Positions 1-12,747 of a stretch of DNA of 64,000 bases are shown one piece after another; within the stretch, counting starts at the first letter, position 1; the number at the start of each line of letters is the position of its first letter. This DNA comes from Anseranas semipalmata (taxonomy: Eukaryota > Chordata > Aves > Anseriformes > Anseranatidae). The stretch spans positions 945,713 through 1,009,712 of the forward strand of contig VXAA01003997.1 in the NCBI GenBank assembly GCA_013399115.1, written 5' to 3'. The notes below the pieces were generated by a model. That model did not search any database, was not told where the DNA came from, and was given only the letters and a program-made list of their open reading frames with translations. The position numbers were made by a program, and so were the translations under genes.

Positions 1-1211
1 CCAAACTAAGATAAGGCTCATTACACAAAGAACAATTTCAGCCAGGCTCAAAATTTGCCAGTAAAGCTACATATTGCCTTCAACCAAACCTTAACGGGAC
101 AAATAGGAAATACTTCAACACACAGAAACAGTTTATAAACCAATTGCTGCGGTACTGCTTAAGCTGACAGACAGCTGAGAGATGATTAAGAGGGCCATAC
201 CCTATAGTAACTCCCCTAAATGTTATTATGGTACTAGAATATATGAATAATTTTGGTCTACTGAAGCAAGTAGAGCTCCTTGAGAATGCTGTTGTACTAC
301 AATGAGAAACTTTTACCCATAGAACTCTCATATAAAACAAAACCACATGCTCATAAATAAAATCAACGTATTGTATTTGCTTTATGGTCCCCATAAACTA
401 AACAGATCAATCCATAATAAAGTGGAAGAAGAACATAATAAAAAAGCAACAGCACTTACTGACATTTATATTCCTCTGAAGTGTGGCTAAAAGTGTGCTC
501 AGATTCAACAAACTTGGCTGTAAAAGACTTCAAACAAGTGGAAAAGAACAAGCTAGTAGTATTACTGGCCCGCATTTCAACAACGAGTCTTAAGGTCTCA
601 ATGTGCTAGCCAAAATAACTCTTACTCCTTTTTCTTGTGCTGTCACCACCTACAAACTCAGAGCTTCACGAGGTGCTTTTACACTGAAGGAACCAAAGTT
701 CCTGTGAAAGGGGACGAGCACATGACACACAACCCCATGAGGTGGTGGTTCTCCATGAACATGCGGCAGAGTTACCAGGAAACCTTCAGCTTCAGAGCAT
801 TTCTCCTCTAGTTTACTGTTGAGAAGAAATGGACCTGTCAGGGATTGGGCGTATTGCAGTGACCTGGTGTAGTATTTAACTACGCTAAAAAATAAAAAGC
901 AGAAGTGACAGTAGGCATCCAGAGGAATACATGGTTCATAAAGGAAGCTTTTTCTCCGCAGACCCCAAGTCAGCTGGCAAAGGAGGTCAGTGCTACAGAC
1001 TTAGCTTCCTATCTGTGGGATTCGGCACCTGTCTTGGGGCTTTGCCAGGATTTCCCCAGAGGCCTTGATGACGCTGTCACATGAGTCTCCACAGAGCTTC
1101 CTAGGAAAGGTAGAAACCTAAATGAGAGAGGCTTTAATGGGGAGAGCAGCTGATGTGCCATTGGGTGCTTTTGTAAATTTTGCTCCATGAATTGTCTGTG
1201 CTCCTGCCTTT
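1..1211. other. non-coding stretch left of the first CR1
   Basis: AT-rich sequence with no recognisable gene. A 104-codon minus frame (80-394) has no domain I recognise. Around 610-800 the minus strand has a longer open stretch without a start codon, preceded by a pyrimidine-rich AG, but it ends in a stop and has no recognisable product. Base composition is skewed: the first 60 bases hold 25 A, 12 T, 15 C and 8 G. Confidence 0.5.
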
Positions 1212-1299
1212 TCACAGAATCACAGAATGGCCTGGGTTGAAAAGGACCTTAAAGAGCATCTAGTTTCAACCCCCCTGCTCTGGGCAGGGTTGCCAACTA

Positions 1300-1968
1300 C
1301 TAGAGCAGGCTGCCCAGCGCCACGTCCAGCCTGGCCTTGAATGCCTCCAGGGATGGGGCATCCACAACCGCTCTGGGCAACCTGTTCCAGTGCCTCACCA
1401 CCCTCTGAGTGAAAAAATTCCTCCTAATATCCAACCTAAATCTCCCCTGTCTTAGTTTGAAACCATTCCCCCTTGTCCTATCACTATCAACGTGTGTGAA
1501 CACGCGTTCCCCCTCCTGTTTATACGCTCCCTTCAAGTACTGGAAGGCCGCAATGAGGTCTCCCCGGAGCCTTCTCTTCTCCAAGCTAAACAAGCCCAGT
1601 TCCCTCAACCTTTCTTCATAGGAGAGGTGTTCCAGCCCTCTGATCATCTTAGTGGCCCTCCTCTGGACCTGTTCCAAGAGCTCCACATCCTTCTTGTGCT
1701 GGGGGCCCCAGGCCTGCACGCAGTATTCCAGGTGGGGTCCCACCAGAGCAGAGCAGAGGGGGACAATCACCTCCCTCTCCCTGCTGGCCACCCCTTTTTT
1801 AATGCAGCCCAGGACATAGTTGGCCTTCCGGGCCGCAAGTGTGCACTGCCGGCTCATGTCCAGCTTCTCGTCCAGCAGGACCCCCAAGTCCTTCTCCGCA
1901 GGGCTGCTCTCGAGTTCTTCTTCTCCCAGTCTGTATAAGTACCTGGGATTGCCCCAGCCCAAGTGCAT
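1300..1968 (-). pseudogene. CR1 ORF2 C-terminal fragment
   Basis: An open frame of 222 codons encodes the C-terminal region of the CR1 replication protein, downstream of the catalytic reverse-transcriptase core. Visible family landmarks include [15 protein letters not shown] near residues 25-40, [13 protein letters not shown] near 75-90, the [20 protein letters not shown] segment, and [15 protein letters not shown] near the end. The apparent start methionine is internal to the real protein and only reflects the truncation. The endonuclease and the polymerase active-site motifs are absent, so the fragment cannot support retrotransposition. It is a transposon remnant, not a host gene. Confidence 0.9.
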
Positions 1969-2002
1969 CCCAGGTACTTATACAGACTGGGAGAAGAAGA
2001 AC
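1914..2002. repeat. perfect 35-bp inverted repeat with 19-bp spacer
   Basis: The arms 1914-1948 and 1968-2002 are exact reverse complements (35 of 35 bases), separated by 1949-1967. The left arm and spacer belong to the CR1 coding frame, and the right arm lies at the element's 5' truncation point. Outside the arms the match stops at once. The structure could form a long hairpin in single-stranded DNA or RNA. It is best explained as an event during insertion, such as fold-back copying or a short 5' inversion; this mechanism is inferred. Confidence 0.95.
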
Positions 2003-3945
2003 TTTTCCTCATCTAAGCAATGATTTTATGCAGCTTTTCAGAAACTTTACGAAAACTGTACCTCTGGAGCATGACCTGAGCAGTGCTCATCCTTGAGTCT
2101 CACACTAAGAGCTCTTTAGACCAAGGTCTGGAAAGTCCAAGAGATACAGGGCAGGAAATTGCAGGTCAAACCAAAGAGCTCCTCATGGTGACCCATGCAA
2201 GGAAGGAAGGCTGAAGACGGAGCTGCAGGTGCAAGTGGGTCCCTTCCAGTGAATGCCAACGAGGGACTGTGCCGCCTCCCTGGCATACTCCAAAGGTCAA
2301 CGAGTACAGAAACTACCTCCCATAAATTCTTGCATTTCCTCGCCTGTCATGTCTTCTAAAAAAAAAAAAAGAGGGCTTGTTTTTGTTTTTATAGCACTCT
2401 CAGAAAATACAACTGCTGTACATTTAATTATAATTTAAACCCTGCCCAAGCCTTTGAGGGCGTGCAGGATAGCAAAATGGAGCCGAAACCAATTCCAGTT
2501 TCTCAGTAATTCTTTGCTTCAACTTCAGTATCGTACAAAACACTACAACTAAAACAAATTAATTATTATGCTGGGGGCAGAATATGCACAGACATCCCAT
2601 TAGGAAGTTTTTCCAGACATACAGAAGCCTTTTACTCTGTGCACAGAACCAAAATTTTTAGCCACGGTATGAAAGAAAATTTGCAGTTACCTCAACAACA
2701 CAACTCCTGTTTTTTCAGGAGAGTTGCTGCAGCCTATGCAGAGAAGTGTTTATCATGAGCAAATATTAGAATAGATAAAAATACAAACAAAGCTCACGAG
2801 AAAGTCATGAAGAAGTCTGTTTACAAAACCTAGCTGCTCAGTAGCTTCTCAGCTGGAGACTTTCCATTGTTAAGTCTACAATTTTCGTAAGAAAAGCATA
2901 GAAGAAAAAAAACAAACAACAAAACAGCACACAAGGGAGGCTCCCTGTTGAGTGCGAAGTCAAGACGAGCAGTGTTAAGTGGAGCCAGGGACAGACCCAA
3001 GACTGCTTTCTTCATGGTCAGTAATCAAGAGACATCACTGCTTTTTAATTAGACATTTAAAAAGTCTAAACTAGCAGGCACATGTTAAATTCACCACTGT
3101 CAATTTTATATTTTAAACGTCTTGCTTCTTCTGTACCTTCAGCACCTGCATTTCAAATATATTTCCCGGCACTGGACTTCAAATAAGCTGTTTTCTATTT
3201 AAACTGTTATGTTTCCTTGCACATAAAACCTTTTGCTACTCTCCTAAGACTACACAATACTATAGTTACTAAATTTATGAAATCATTCAACAAAGCAGTC
3301 AATGTCATTAATGGTTGAAAGGTCATCTCACCACCAAAGCAACAATACAACTGCCATACTCCACATGCATCTAGTTCTTCCCCTCACAGATTTTATTTAT
3401 TTACAGAAAGGTAGTTATCTATAGACAGCTGTACAGACAAAAGAGAAGTCAGAGACAAAGGCTTAAGACTGCACCAAGTCCTCAACAGTACAACATGAAG
3501 ATCAGAAAATGAGGGTAAAGTGATTCCTTTATTTGCAACAACTGTGATTCCTGAAATACAATAACCGAGATGCTGCAATTACTCATTATTTATGCAAAGA
3601 AAACAAAAGCAAAATGATTCATTTTACCAGTACTTTCACTAGGATCTAATCTGCTATCAGAGATGTATTTCCCAAAGACTGGGCAATTTCTATGCCATTA
3701 CTGTTGGATGCCCAAAGTGCTTATTATGCTAGGCACCAGAAAGTTGCACAAATCATACAGTAGCAAAACCAAAAAAAGAATGCAAGTTTCCTGGCTTAGA
3801 GATCATGACAGGTTAAGGGAAGGGAAAACCTGGATAAACTAAAGACTAAAGCAATCATGAAGTAGATGTTTTGATATCCCTGTCCTCAAACAGACGGAGC
3901 ACTGGCATCAGTTGTTCCTGACACACGTTTCTGACTTGGCAGATG
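2003..3945. other. non-coding stretch between two CR1 copies
   Basis: AT-rich sequence with a 13-base A run at 2358-2370. Open frames here are about 61 codons, with no domain, and look like chance. Confidence 0.5.
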
Positions 3946-4258
3946 ACAGAACAGAATAGTTCAGTTGGAAAGGACCTTCAAAGATCACCCAGTCCAACTG
4001 CCTGACCGCTTCAGGGCTAACTAAAAGTTAAAGCATATTACTGAGGGCATTATCCAAATGCCTCTTGAACACTAAGAGGCATGGGGCATCAACCACCTTG
4101 CTGGGAAGCCTGTCCAGTGTTTGACCACCCATGAGGAACCCCAGACAGGAACGCCAGTTTCCCCTGGCAAACAATTCCAGTTCTTCGCTGTCTGCAGCTG
4201 TTAAACTAGACAACAGGGAAAACATCCTAGGCTCTTCTGCCAATAATTTAATGCCCAT
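3946..4258 (-). mobile_element. old, decayed CR1 LINE fragment
   Basis: The left edge has a degraded CR1 3' terminus (ACAGAATAGTTCAGTTGGAA and a following AGATCACCCAGTCCAACTG). On the minus strand the adjacent frame still reads LPSKVVDAPCLLVFKRHLDN just before its stop, which corresponds to the last residues of the CR1 ORF2 protein. Upstream of that the HWNRLP-type region is degraded and no longer aligns cleanly. This points to an older insertion or a more divergent CR1 subfamily than the copies at 1.2 kb and 45.9 kb. The boundary toward 4258 is approximate. Confidence 0.85.
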
Positions 4259-6483
4259 TACTTGTTCTGTCTAGGTAGAAATAGGAAAGACTCAACTACC
4301 TACCGCTACAAAGGATCATTTTTAAGCTCTGAGCTTCAAGCCTAGGCTGAGACATGGATATCACGTCTTGAAGGATGCATAAGAGGCCAGGCTTGAAGGG
4401 TAGTTCCTAGATGATAACATCAAGTGATTCAAACAGATCAGTGCCATTCTACATGTGACCACCAGAGGCATATCAAAGCTGTAACAGCCACTTCTTCCCC
4501 CGGTTCTAGTATTGACAATATCCCAACATTAATGCCCAGGGCAAACTCTTTGGAAAAGTACTGTCTAAATTGTCTCTAATGGACCATTTTAACGCACCCC
4601 TTCCTGACACCCATGACTACTCTGCAGCAGAGGGTAAACATGTTTTCTAGGATTTAGCCTTGGTGTTAAGAAAAACTCCACAAAGTCAAGTTCTGCATAC
4701 TGGATCTCACCGTGCAATTCCACCTGCTTGATGGCAAAGCCCCCCCTAGGAAGCTCCACTTTTATGAAAGACAGCCTTCAGCACAAGGTAATGTAATATA
4801 ATCCAGTAAGATACAATTCAGAGAAAACACCACATGAATAATATTGACTTCAAGCATATCAATAATCCGAACTGGAGCTGTTAGTTGCAGTTATAAGCAA
4901 TTAAAGCAATAGCGCACTGTGACGTTTTAGGACAGGCTCAAGTTGTTTGTTAATTTGAAGGTATGCACTACTATAAACTTGGAGTGGGAGTGAGAAGGAA
5001 CAGAAGCTAAACTTTTGAGCCCTATAATAAATGAAGTTGGAGACCTTGAACACAAAACACAGCACACTGCAGTAGGCTTGGTCAAGTCAAACCATAAGTT
5101 GTTTTTTAAAGTTCTCAAAAACGCCTTTGCAATTTGAACATAAATCAATATACTTACCATTTGGGTATACACACAGGAGAGCTGGCATCGATTAGAATAT
5201 GTCAGCATCCTTTTATAAATACTATTTCAAAATTTATAAACTTAGCAGTCTTCAAAAGTAATAAAGCGACAAATAAATTAGACCAATTGCATACATACAT
5301 GAGCTGCTTGGCCGATAGTGAGCCCCCGGGTACCGCCTGCCCATAGTGCCAGTCAGCACATTACCGCACGCTGTCAGCTGCTCTTGCAGTACAGATCGAA
5401 ACGCTTAACTGAGGGAGGAGAAAGAAAAAAGGGTGAAGATTTAGTACAACAGCTGTATCTTTTTCATTAAAATGCTAATGACCCCCACAAATTTCAGGAT
5501 AAATACGCTTATAAATTATTCATGGTCATGTTGTCAGAGTAGATGAACTGTTGTGCTGTACATGCAGCATAAATTTATTATTAGTGCATGGCCTCCATTA
5601 ATAAGCTTACATAAATTTTAAGGCACGGAGAAGTCTCAGGTCATACAGCAGCTTAATTTGGCCCATGATACTGACAGAAAAAACAAACACTGGAAAAAAG
5701 AGTATGCTTTTAGCTTTAAATACAGTCAGCCAGCAGGCAAGATTTAACAATGTCATCTTAATTTTTGTGAAACAATCAGTAAGCAATAAGTTTATGAACA
5801 GTTTACTAGGGAAGGAAAACTTATCTATGCTACATAATGGTAATTACTTTGAATCTGTCTCTAAAATCATTCCTGTCTCTACATGAATGCAGTCTAATAC
5901 TAGTGCATCAGAAACCATCAAAACCCCCAAGTGACCAAGAAATGCACAGCACATATTAGGATCAGTCAACAAATCACAGATTCAAAACCTTAATTGAAAT
6001 GCTACTGAACCTGTCAAATACCAAGTGTAAAATCTTTTACTCTAAAAACAAGAAGTCCCATTGCTTCTTTCTTTAGTGCAAGATCTAGCACAAAATCTGA
6101 AAGTTAATTTTCATCTTTACCCTTTTCTCAGACTACCTGAATAGCCTTTATGTTCCCAGATGTCTCCCAATACCCACTACATGTCAACCACATGATTTAT
6201 AAAGATACATTTCTTTTTATTTCATTCTCTCCCTTACTGGAAGAACAAAAAACAAACAAAACAACAAATTCTGGACAGTGCTTTTCCTAATTCATTAAGG
6301 ATTTTCACTGTCTCAGCTACAAGCACAAGCTGACTCTATCCAGGAAATAAAGACAAGTATCAGGACATAAATGAAATAAGACTGCATTGAACCTGAGAGG
6401 AGGTTTTCACAAATCTTCAGACACATCTGTTCCTTGATTGAGCAGAATACCAGCTTATTCCAGAGGTAAAGCAGATTCAAAAG

Positions 6484-6501
6484 AAAAAAAAAAAAAAAAA
6501 A
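6484..6501. repeat. 18-base A run
   Basis: Simple A homopolymer. There is no adjacent retroelement body that I can recognise. Confidence 0.9.
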
Positions 6502-7395
6502 CAGACTAAAAAAAAGCACAGGCAGGAAAAGAGCTACAGAAAGGCACCAAGTTCTTCCAGCTGTTGGTCTACATCAGCTTCAGTCAACCCAAATCCAGTC
6601 CCCTGCGTTTCCGCACTTTTTCCTCCCGCTGCCATTAGCATCCATGCCCTTCTCTGGAGAGCTGGTTCAGGAGGCAGCACAGCTGAAAACCCCGTACAAC
6701 GATGCATTTCAGCCGGATCAGATCCCGGACTGGCTCACTGGGGTTGAAGTAGCATTGGCACCCAGTGAGGGCAAGTAGAGAGAATGGGATCACAGCAGCC
6801 TGTGCTTAAAGTGACTTAAAATGCAGCAGCAGAACATCACTACAGCCTCTGCGGATTAGCTCTGAAATACAGACACCTACAAGGCTGTGCATTTGACAGC
6901 ACAAAAAGCAGGTAAAGACCTCCGTTACTTGCCAAATTGGTGCTGAAAAAGGGTGTCCTGTTTAACTTTCCTTAAAGGAGAGAGTTTAGTGAATGAATGA
7001 GACATACTCTAACTAAAAAAGGGAATTCTGGCTGTTAAGATGAAAAGTGAGCGGTAAACAATAAAATGAACATTGAACCCAAAACACCTCTGTTTCTTTT
7101 ACAGGGCAGTATGGAACTACCGCCTTGCCATGGGCCAAACTGGCCATTCCAACCTTCTGGCCTGCTAATTAAACTCATTGTGATGTCGTGCAAGGAAGAA
7201 AAAAAAAAGAAAAAACCACAAAGGTGGCTGCTTCCACCTTTCTCATCTAAAGGAATACAAAAACTTATTAATCAGCAAAAAAATTAAGCCCCCACCCCCA
7301 ACCCAAATTCATTAACATTGTTAATCCCCTCAAATACTTATGCCCCGAGCTCATAATTCATAGCAGAATAGAACAGTCACTAGCTGTGCAAAATT

Positions 7396-7414
7396 AAAAA
7401 AAAAAAAAAAAAAA
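7396..7414. repeat. 19-base A run
   Basis: Simple A homopolymer inside AT-rich DNA. Confidence 0.9.
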
Positions 7415-8387
7415 TTACTAAGGGGAAAAAAACAATTGTAACTAGATGACAATATTTACAATTCCTTTCCCTAACTTGCAAAAGAATTTGATCAGCACGT
7501 ATAGAGCTGCAGGATTACTCATTTTTCATAAACAGTCTTGTCTTCCAGAAGGTATACACTTTTCTAAATCAGTAACACTCACTAAATTATAGCAGGCATC
7601 TCCATTTGAGACACTGCGTTCCTTCCCTCCCTAGCAGGGCAGCATTGGAGGGGGCCTTCTGCATCATATCATAATAGAAATAAACAAAAATTTCCAATCT
7701 CCATAATTTTGCTCTTAAACACTTGAATTCAACTAGAAGAAGGTTTTCCTAAAGAAGTATGGCCACAATGGGAACAAACCTCTCATAGGGGAGGTCAGGT
7801 AGGGACACAGAGTTACAACCATTTTAAAATATTACATTTTAAAAACCTCAAAATCTCAGTGAAAAAAGACAACATGAAGATACATTCTCAATAAAGCAAA
7901 GGTTTCAGCAGTTTCTGTATAAAATGAGAATGGCAAAGATTTACAGCCTGGATAGAAGCCAACTACCAGAAGTCAATATAGAAACAAGTGCCACACAGTC
8001 AGCAAAATTAAACTGCACTGAAAAACAACACTGATACTGGACTGTATGTACCAGCAGGAACACACCAAAATTAAGATAAATGAAGAAGTAGCTTGGCTTT
8101 GTTTTGTTCTTTTTCAAGAATTATCTTTGAATTGTAAGCAGAATAAACACACCTTCACACATTCAATGTACACAACTTGAATATCCTCAACTGCACATAA
8201 ATCTGAAGTAAGCCTAAATGCACCTAACTTGTCAGATTAGGTCTTCTCAGTATTAGTTTTTAATCTCTTTTGTTTTCAAACAGCTTTCTGTTTATTTATT
8301 TTTTTGTATTCTACTACAAAAACACATTAAAAATCATGCTTTATAGTGATTTTTACATCTTTGTAGTTAAATGAAATTAAAAACTAT

Positions 8388-8401
8388 ACACACACACACA
8401 C
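8388..8401. repeat. short (AC)n microsatellite
   Basis: Seven AC units in AT-rich DNA. Confidence 0.9.
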
Positions 8402-8895
8402 CAATGCACATATAGTCTAATGATTTTTCTTCAAGAAGTGCTTTGATTTGGCTCTGCCTGAAGCTTTATGTTGTCCTTTGTTGTTGATCTTCCATGATTT
8501 CCCTCTGAGTTGAGGCCCCGTAGAGGCCTCGCACCACAAGCGCTTACCGACAGCCATCACACAACGCCTGAGCAGCATCACTTCACCCGCGCCACGCAGG
8601 GTGGCACCTGAAACCAGCATCCACCTCACCTGACGCCAACACATTTCTGGTAGCTGCAGTGACAGACCTTAGAGCCACTCATCACCACGCGTAAATGGGG
8701 GCATAAATCACCCTGCAAAGAAGCCTGCTATGACTTCCAGCTGAGGCTGTCACCTTCCTAAACCATCTTCTTTACAGAGCTTCTTGCAGCTCTTCTGCAT
8801 TTCTGAGTTTTTATAATCACTGCATAACAATTTCATTTTACTTGTATGAATCTTCTGACACTAGTGAAAAAATAAATACATTCTGAAGGGTTTGT

Positions 8896-8896
<1 letters not shown>

Positions 8897-8945
<49 letters not shown>
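8897..8945. repeat. 49-base T run
   Basis: An uninterrupted run of 49 T, by far the longest homopolymer in the window and about twice the next (24 A at 43123). It could be the poly(A) tail of an insertion on the minus strand, but the flanks show no processed-gene or LINE body. The exact length in an assembly is uncertain for such a run. Confidence 0.95.
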
Positions 8946-8948
<3 letters not shown>

Positions 8949-10824
8949 TGTTTTTGTTTTAAATGTGTATCAAAGAGTTATGTCCAAGCACTGGGTGGAT
9001 GGGATCAAGTTTGCTTCATTTAATTCTGTGGGACAAACAACTCAAAATCCAACCTCCATACATTTAATGGACATTTAACCTCTTCTGGTTTTCACTTGAA
9101 TTTGTTTGTTCATGTACACTGCTGCTTGTGAGGGTATTAAATGGCCAGCTGATTCCTTCACCTCCCCTGGATCCCCACAAGCAGTATTCGCTATAAATTA
9201 CGTGCGCATTCAAACACAGATCTATGAGGTTCTGGTGGCCAGTGCATACGTACAATAGATTGCTATCACATGTCCAAGAAAAAGGATACGAAAAGACAAA
9301 AGAGTGCAAATTACCTACAGAAGTCATCCAAGTGTGACCAACTCCATCATTCAGCAGCCACAACAAACAGCTACACACAGCAGGGAAAGGAAAACAGCAT
9401 TGCATAAAGCTTCTCAAGGGACACCTACTCAAAAAATCACATTCCAGTGCTCTCTGGGTGACATTCTGACAAAATACACAATCCTACCTTTAAAGCATGG
9501 CTTTGAATATCAGGAAATAATTCTGATAGGGAATGGGTAAGGGGAATGCCTTCCATTTTAAAAAAAAAAAAAAGCCCCCGGCCGGCTGTGCTGGAGCACC
9601 ACGTGTGCACGCAGATCTCATTGCGTGGAGCAATTGTCATCAGCTAACACAGATCTTGCAGCAAAGACTAAAATGGGAGAGCAATAGTTAGGGTTTCAAG
9701 GGCAATTTTTGAATCTCATTTGCACCAAGATCAGCAAAAAGCATTTTTCAAAGCCGACTGGCAGTAATTCTGCATGAGGTGTTCGTTTCTTCTGAAGTTG
9801 CAGATGCCACTGTGCTTTTGTTTGCTGTGGGAAGCTTTTCAAGCACAACTAGGATTCCTGTTACTGCATTTCATCACTACTCCCCACGTTTTTCCTGTAT
9901 GTTGTAGGAATGAACCCAATGTTGCTGCTGTCCTTCTAAGAATGGATGCAAAACTTGGAAGCAGAGACAAAACAGAACTGGAAGTCCCAGAAAATGTCTT
10001 AATGTCTATGCTTGCCAGCTCTCAATTAACTAATGGGATGAGCTACAGTTTCTTTCTCCAAACTGATGCATCTGCTAAACCAAAAATGTTCATTAACTGT
10101 TCAAATGGGAAAGCAAAAACAAAACAACCACATTTTTCATTTTGTTGGTACCCTCCATTAAGTACAGAAACATAACAAAGAGAATGACTTCATTTTATTA
10201 CTCAAGACAAATTCCCAGTTTATCCATCTTACCCGTTTGCATCTGTGTTCTCTAACTTGTGCTCCCTGTATTTTACCCTTCCATCAGGAGCAGCGAGCAC
10301 GGCAGAACCCACCTACTGCCAGAAGAGCAGGACTCCAAGCCAAGGCTGCTTCCAACTCCCATGGTTACTAGAAGGCCCTCAAAAGACAAGCTGAACGTAA
10401 GATGAAGCTGAGCTCAGCTGGTTTCCAGAGTGTGAGGACAGAAAAGCAGCAGTGTAAACCACAACAAAAAATGGTTTCTTTAAACACTTCCTTCTGGAGC
10501 TGTTGTTCCACCACCAGTCACCACAGACACCTTCTGCAACTTCCCTCATCACTGTCCCAAGCAGCCTCCACTCTCTTTCTACCTTCAAAGTGAAATACCA
10601 AAATGAAGCCACAAGAATGCAGTTCAAATCTTATTACTCACTCCTCCTGTCATCAGAGTTTCAATTCCTATTCTTAAATTACTGCATTATATCCCCAGTC
10701 TGTAATGCCACAGCACTAGCTGTCACCTGGGGACCTGGTGGTAGCAAATGCAGTAACAAATGCAGCGAGGGTTGTGTTTCCAAACCTCGAGGCAGAGATT
10801 CTTCTCAAAAAAGTTTAACCTTAT

Positions 10825-10902
10825 CACACATATTTGTGTGTATGTGTGTGTATGTGTGTATCTATATAGATATGAATGCATATATACACATATATACACA
10901 CA
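10825..10902. repeat. compound TG/TA/CA dinucleotide tract
   Basis: An imperfect array passes from TGTG/TATG units through TATA and GATA-like steps into TATACACA units. The two ends are roughly complementary (TGTGTGTATG against CATATACACA), giving alternating purine-pyrimidine DNA with weak dyad symmetry. Confidence 0.85.
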
Positions 10903-12145
10903 ACTGGCTAAAACACAATGTATAAGTCACAGCAGAGGAGCGACATTGAAACAAATTATTATTTTAACAAAATATTATTTTACCTGTGGCAATGGAAGGC
11001 TGTAAGACATTGACACAGGCTGTCTTCATACCTGATTTTGATCTCAGACATGCATGCAAACTTCAGCAGCCCAGACAAGCCCAGGCAGCTTCTCCCAGGG
11101 TATTTTTCAAAGACCGTAAAAAAAAAAAAAGACTTAGGGAATGGACAATTATCAAAGGTATTGTGAAGAACTTCGATTCATGGAGGGAAGCACAAAATGT
11201 TTACTTCAGAGGAGTTAACAAGAGGGAACACGAAGAAACATCCAAACAAATGGTTCAGTGGAAGCAAACGGGGAACTTCTGGTCACCTTTTGCCACAATC
11301 AGAGGAGAAAGGGCAATACAAGTTACATGAAAGAGTTGAAAGTACAGGATGATGAAAGAAACTTGCAATTCATATTATCATTAATGGTTTTGTCATAAAA
11401 GGCATTAGTAAAACCTGCTGGCGACAAAAAATGTGCTTCTTCTTTGCAAGAAGATGCAATCACCAAAAGGAAAACTGAAGCCTGTGAAGGAACATAATAG
11501 AAAAGTAATGAAGTGAAATAACACAGCGCACAAGGTCATTCACTCAGGGAATTGCTAAGAAATTCTGCTATCAGTGCTGGGCCGTGATGCAAGTGTTTGA
11601 AAATGATGGAAGAAAGCGATCCAGGTACATCAGCAGGATACTGACCTACGCTGCGTTTCCAGTGTGATGCATTCATGGGGAAGACAAATATGTTCTCTGG
11701 TTCCAGCCTTCCCTGTAGGGCTTTGTACAAGGTAATGCCCAGGTCTCATCCAAAGCAGTCTAGTAGCATCTGGTCCCACACACGCCAGAGTGATTAATGG
11801 AATACACAGGAAATTGGAAGATAATCAAGGTAACAGATTTCTGTCTTGTACGAGGATATTAAGAGTTTGGCTTACAGCAAAATGAAGGCTGACAAGCAAC
11901 AAAAAACTTTACTGTTGGCACAAGAAGAAAGTGCACGTAAAGCAGTCATTACTAAATTTAGATTGGAAATTAGAACATACCTAACATCTGAGAGATGTGG
12001 TCCAAGAACAGCCTTCTGAAAGGGTGTAAAAGTTATCCAACAGTAAGCTACTGGAGCTTCATCTGAAAAGTTATGAACTTGATAATACGATGGGGTTAAG
12101 CATCTGAATGGCAGATACTTTGCAGTGTTTGTCCTCTCAGGTGAT

Positions 12146-12172
12146 TTTTATTTTTATTTTTATTTTTTTTAA
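12146..12172. repeat. (TTTTTA)n short array
   Basis: About four TTTTTA-like units run into a T run followed by AAAA. Low-complexity sequence. Confidence 0.8.
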
Positions 12173-12747
12173 AACCATTGTCCACAATTTGTCTGTAGAA
12201 TTCACCAAGAGGAGAATGTGTATCCAAACCACAATCTCAGGACAAGAATCCAGCAGGGTTATAAAACTGCAAGATTACTAAATAACAAGCATATCTGGAG
12301 CACAAATACAAAGTTAAAAAAAAGATAACTAAGATTTTGGGTATCCAGTTTCAAAGCATAAGATGACTTTCATCTGATAGAATCTGGATGAAACTTTGTA
12401 AACAGGTTACTCAATCTGCCTTCTGCACAATTTCTTAGGCTTCTTACTTCCCTGAAGCAGATGAAACCAGATGAACCATTTCTGAAGCACGATTCAGGAC
12501 TTTTTCTACTTTTTTTTTTTTTAAAAGCCTTTTGTCTAGGTGCGCCGATCAAGTAAGTATCTGAAAGTTGCAATATGCCATGAACTAGACAATAGACACA
12601 ACTCTAACATTATAAACACATACACGTATAAAAATGTACTTTTTTTTCCTGCTGGACTGAAAAGGAAAGGAAGAAATAGAATCTTACATGTAGGAGTAAG
12701 CAACTAGTTTACATTTTGGAAAAGAAAATAATTTAGCCCCCTCTTTT

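Larger units (their letters stand above)
1212..2002 (-). mobile_element. CR1 LINE, 5'-truncated, minus orientation
   Basis: This is the 3' part of a CR1 non-LTR retrotransposon. Its 3' end lies at 1212, where the tandem CACAGAATCACAGAAT motif (the complement of the CR1 terminal octamer repeat) begins. Reading the minus strand from about 1968 down to 1300 gives an uninterrupted frame for the C-terminal end of the CR1 endonuclease/reverse-transcriptase protein, followed by an untranslated tail of about 88 bases. CR1 copies are usually truncated at their 5' end, and this one keeps under 1 kb. Its far end is unusual: 1968-2002 is an inverted copy of 1914-1948, so the last 35 bases are not collinear with the element. 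I see no target-site duplication, which is normal for CR1. The open frame suggests a fairly young copy. Confidence 0.95.
4259..8896. other. non-coding stretch
   Basis: No recognisable gene. It holds A runs at 6484-6501 and 7396-7414, a short AC repeat at 8388-8401, and AT-rich low-repeat sequence around 5440-5640. The open frames are 60-93 codons, low in complexity, and carry no motif. Confidence 0.5.
8946..12747. other. non-coding stretch
   Basis: No recognisable gene. It contains A runs at 9560-9573 and 11118-11130, a TG/TA/CA compound repeat near 10.85 kb and a TTTTTA array near 12.15 kb. Open frames of up to 140 codons have no domain, and some run through the simple repeats. Confidence 0.5.
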
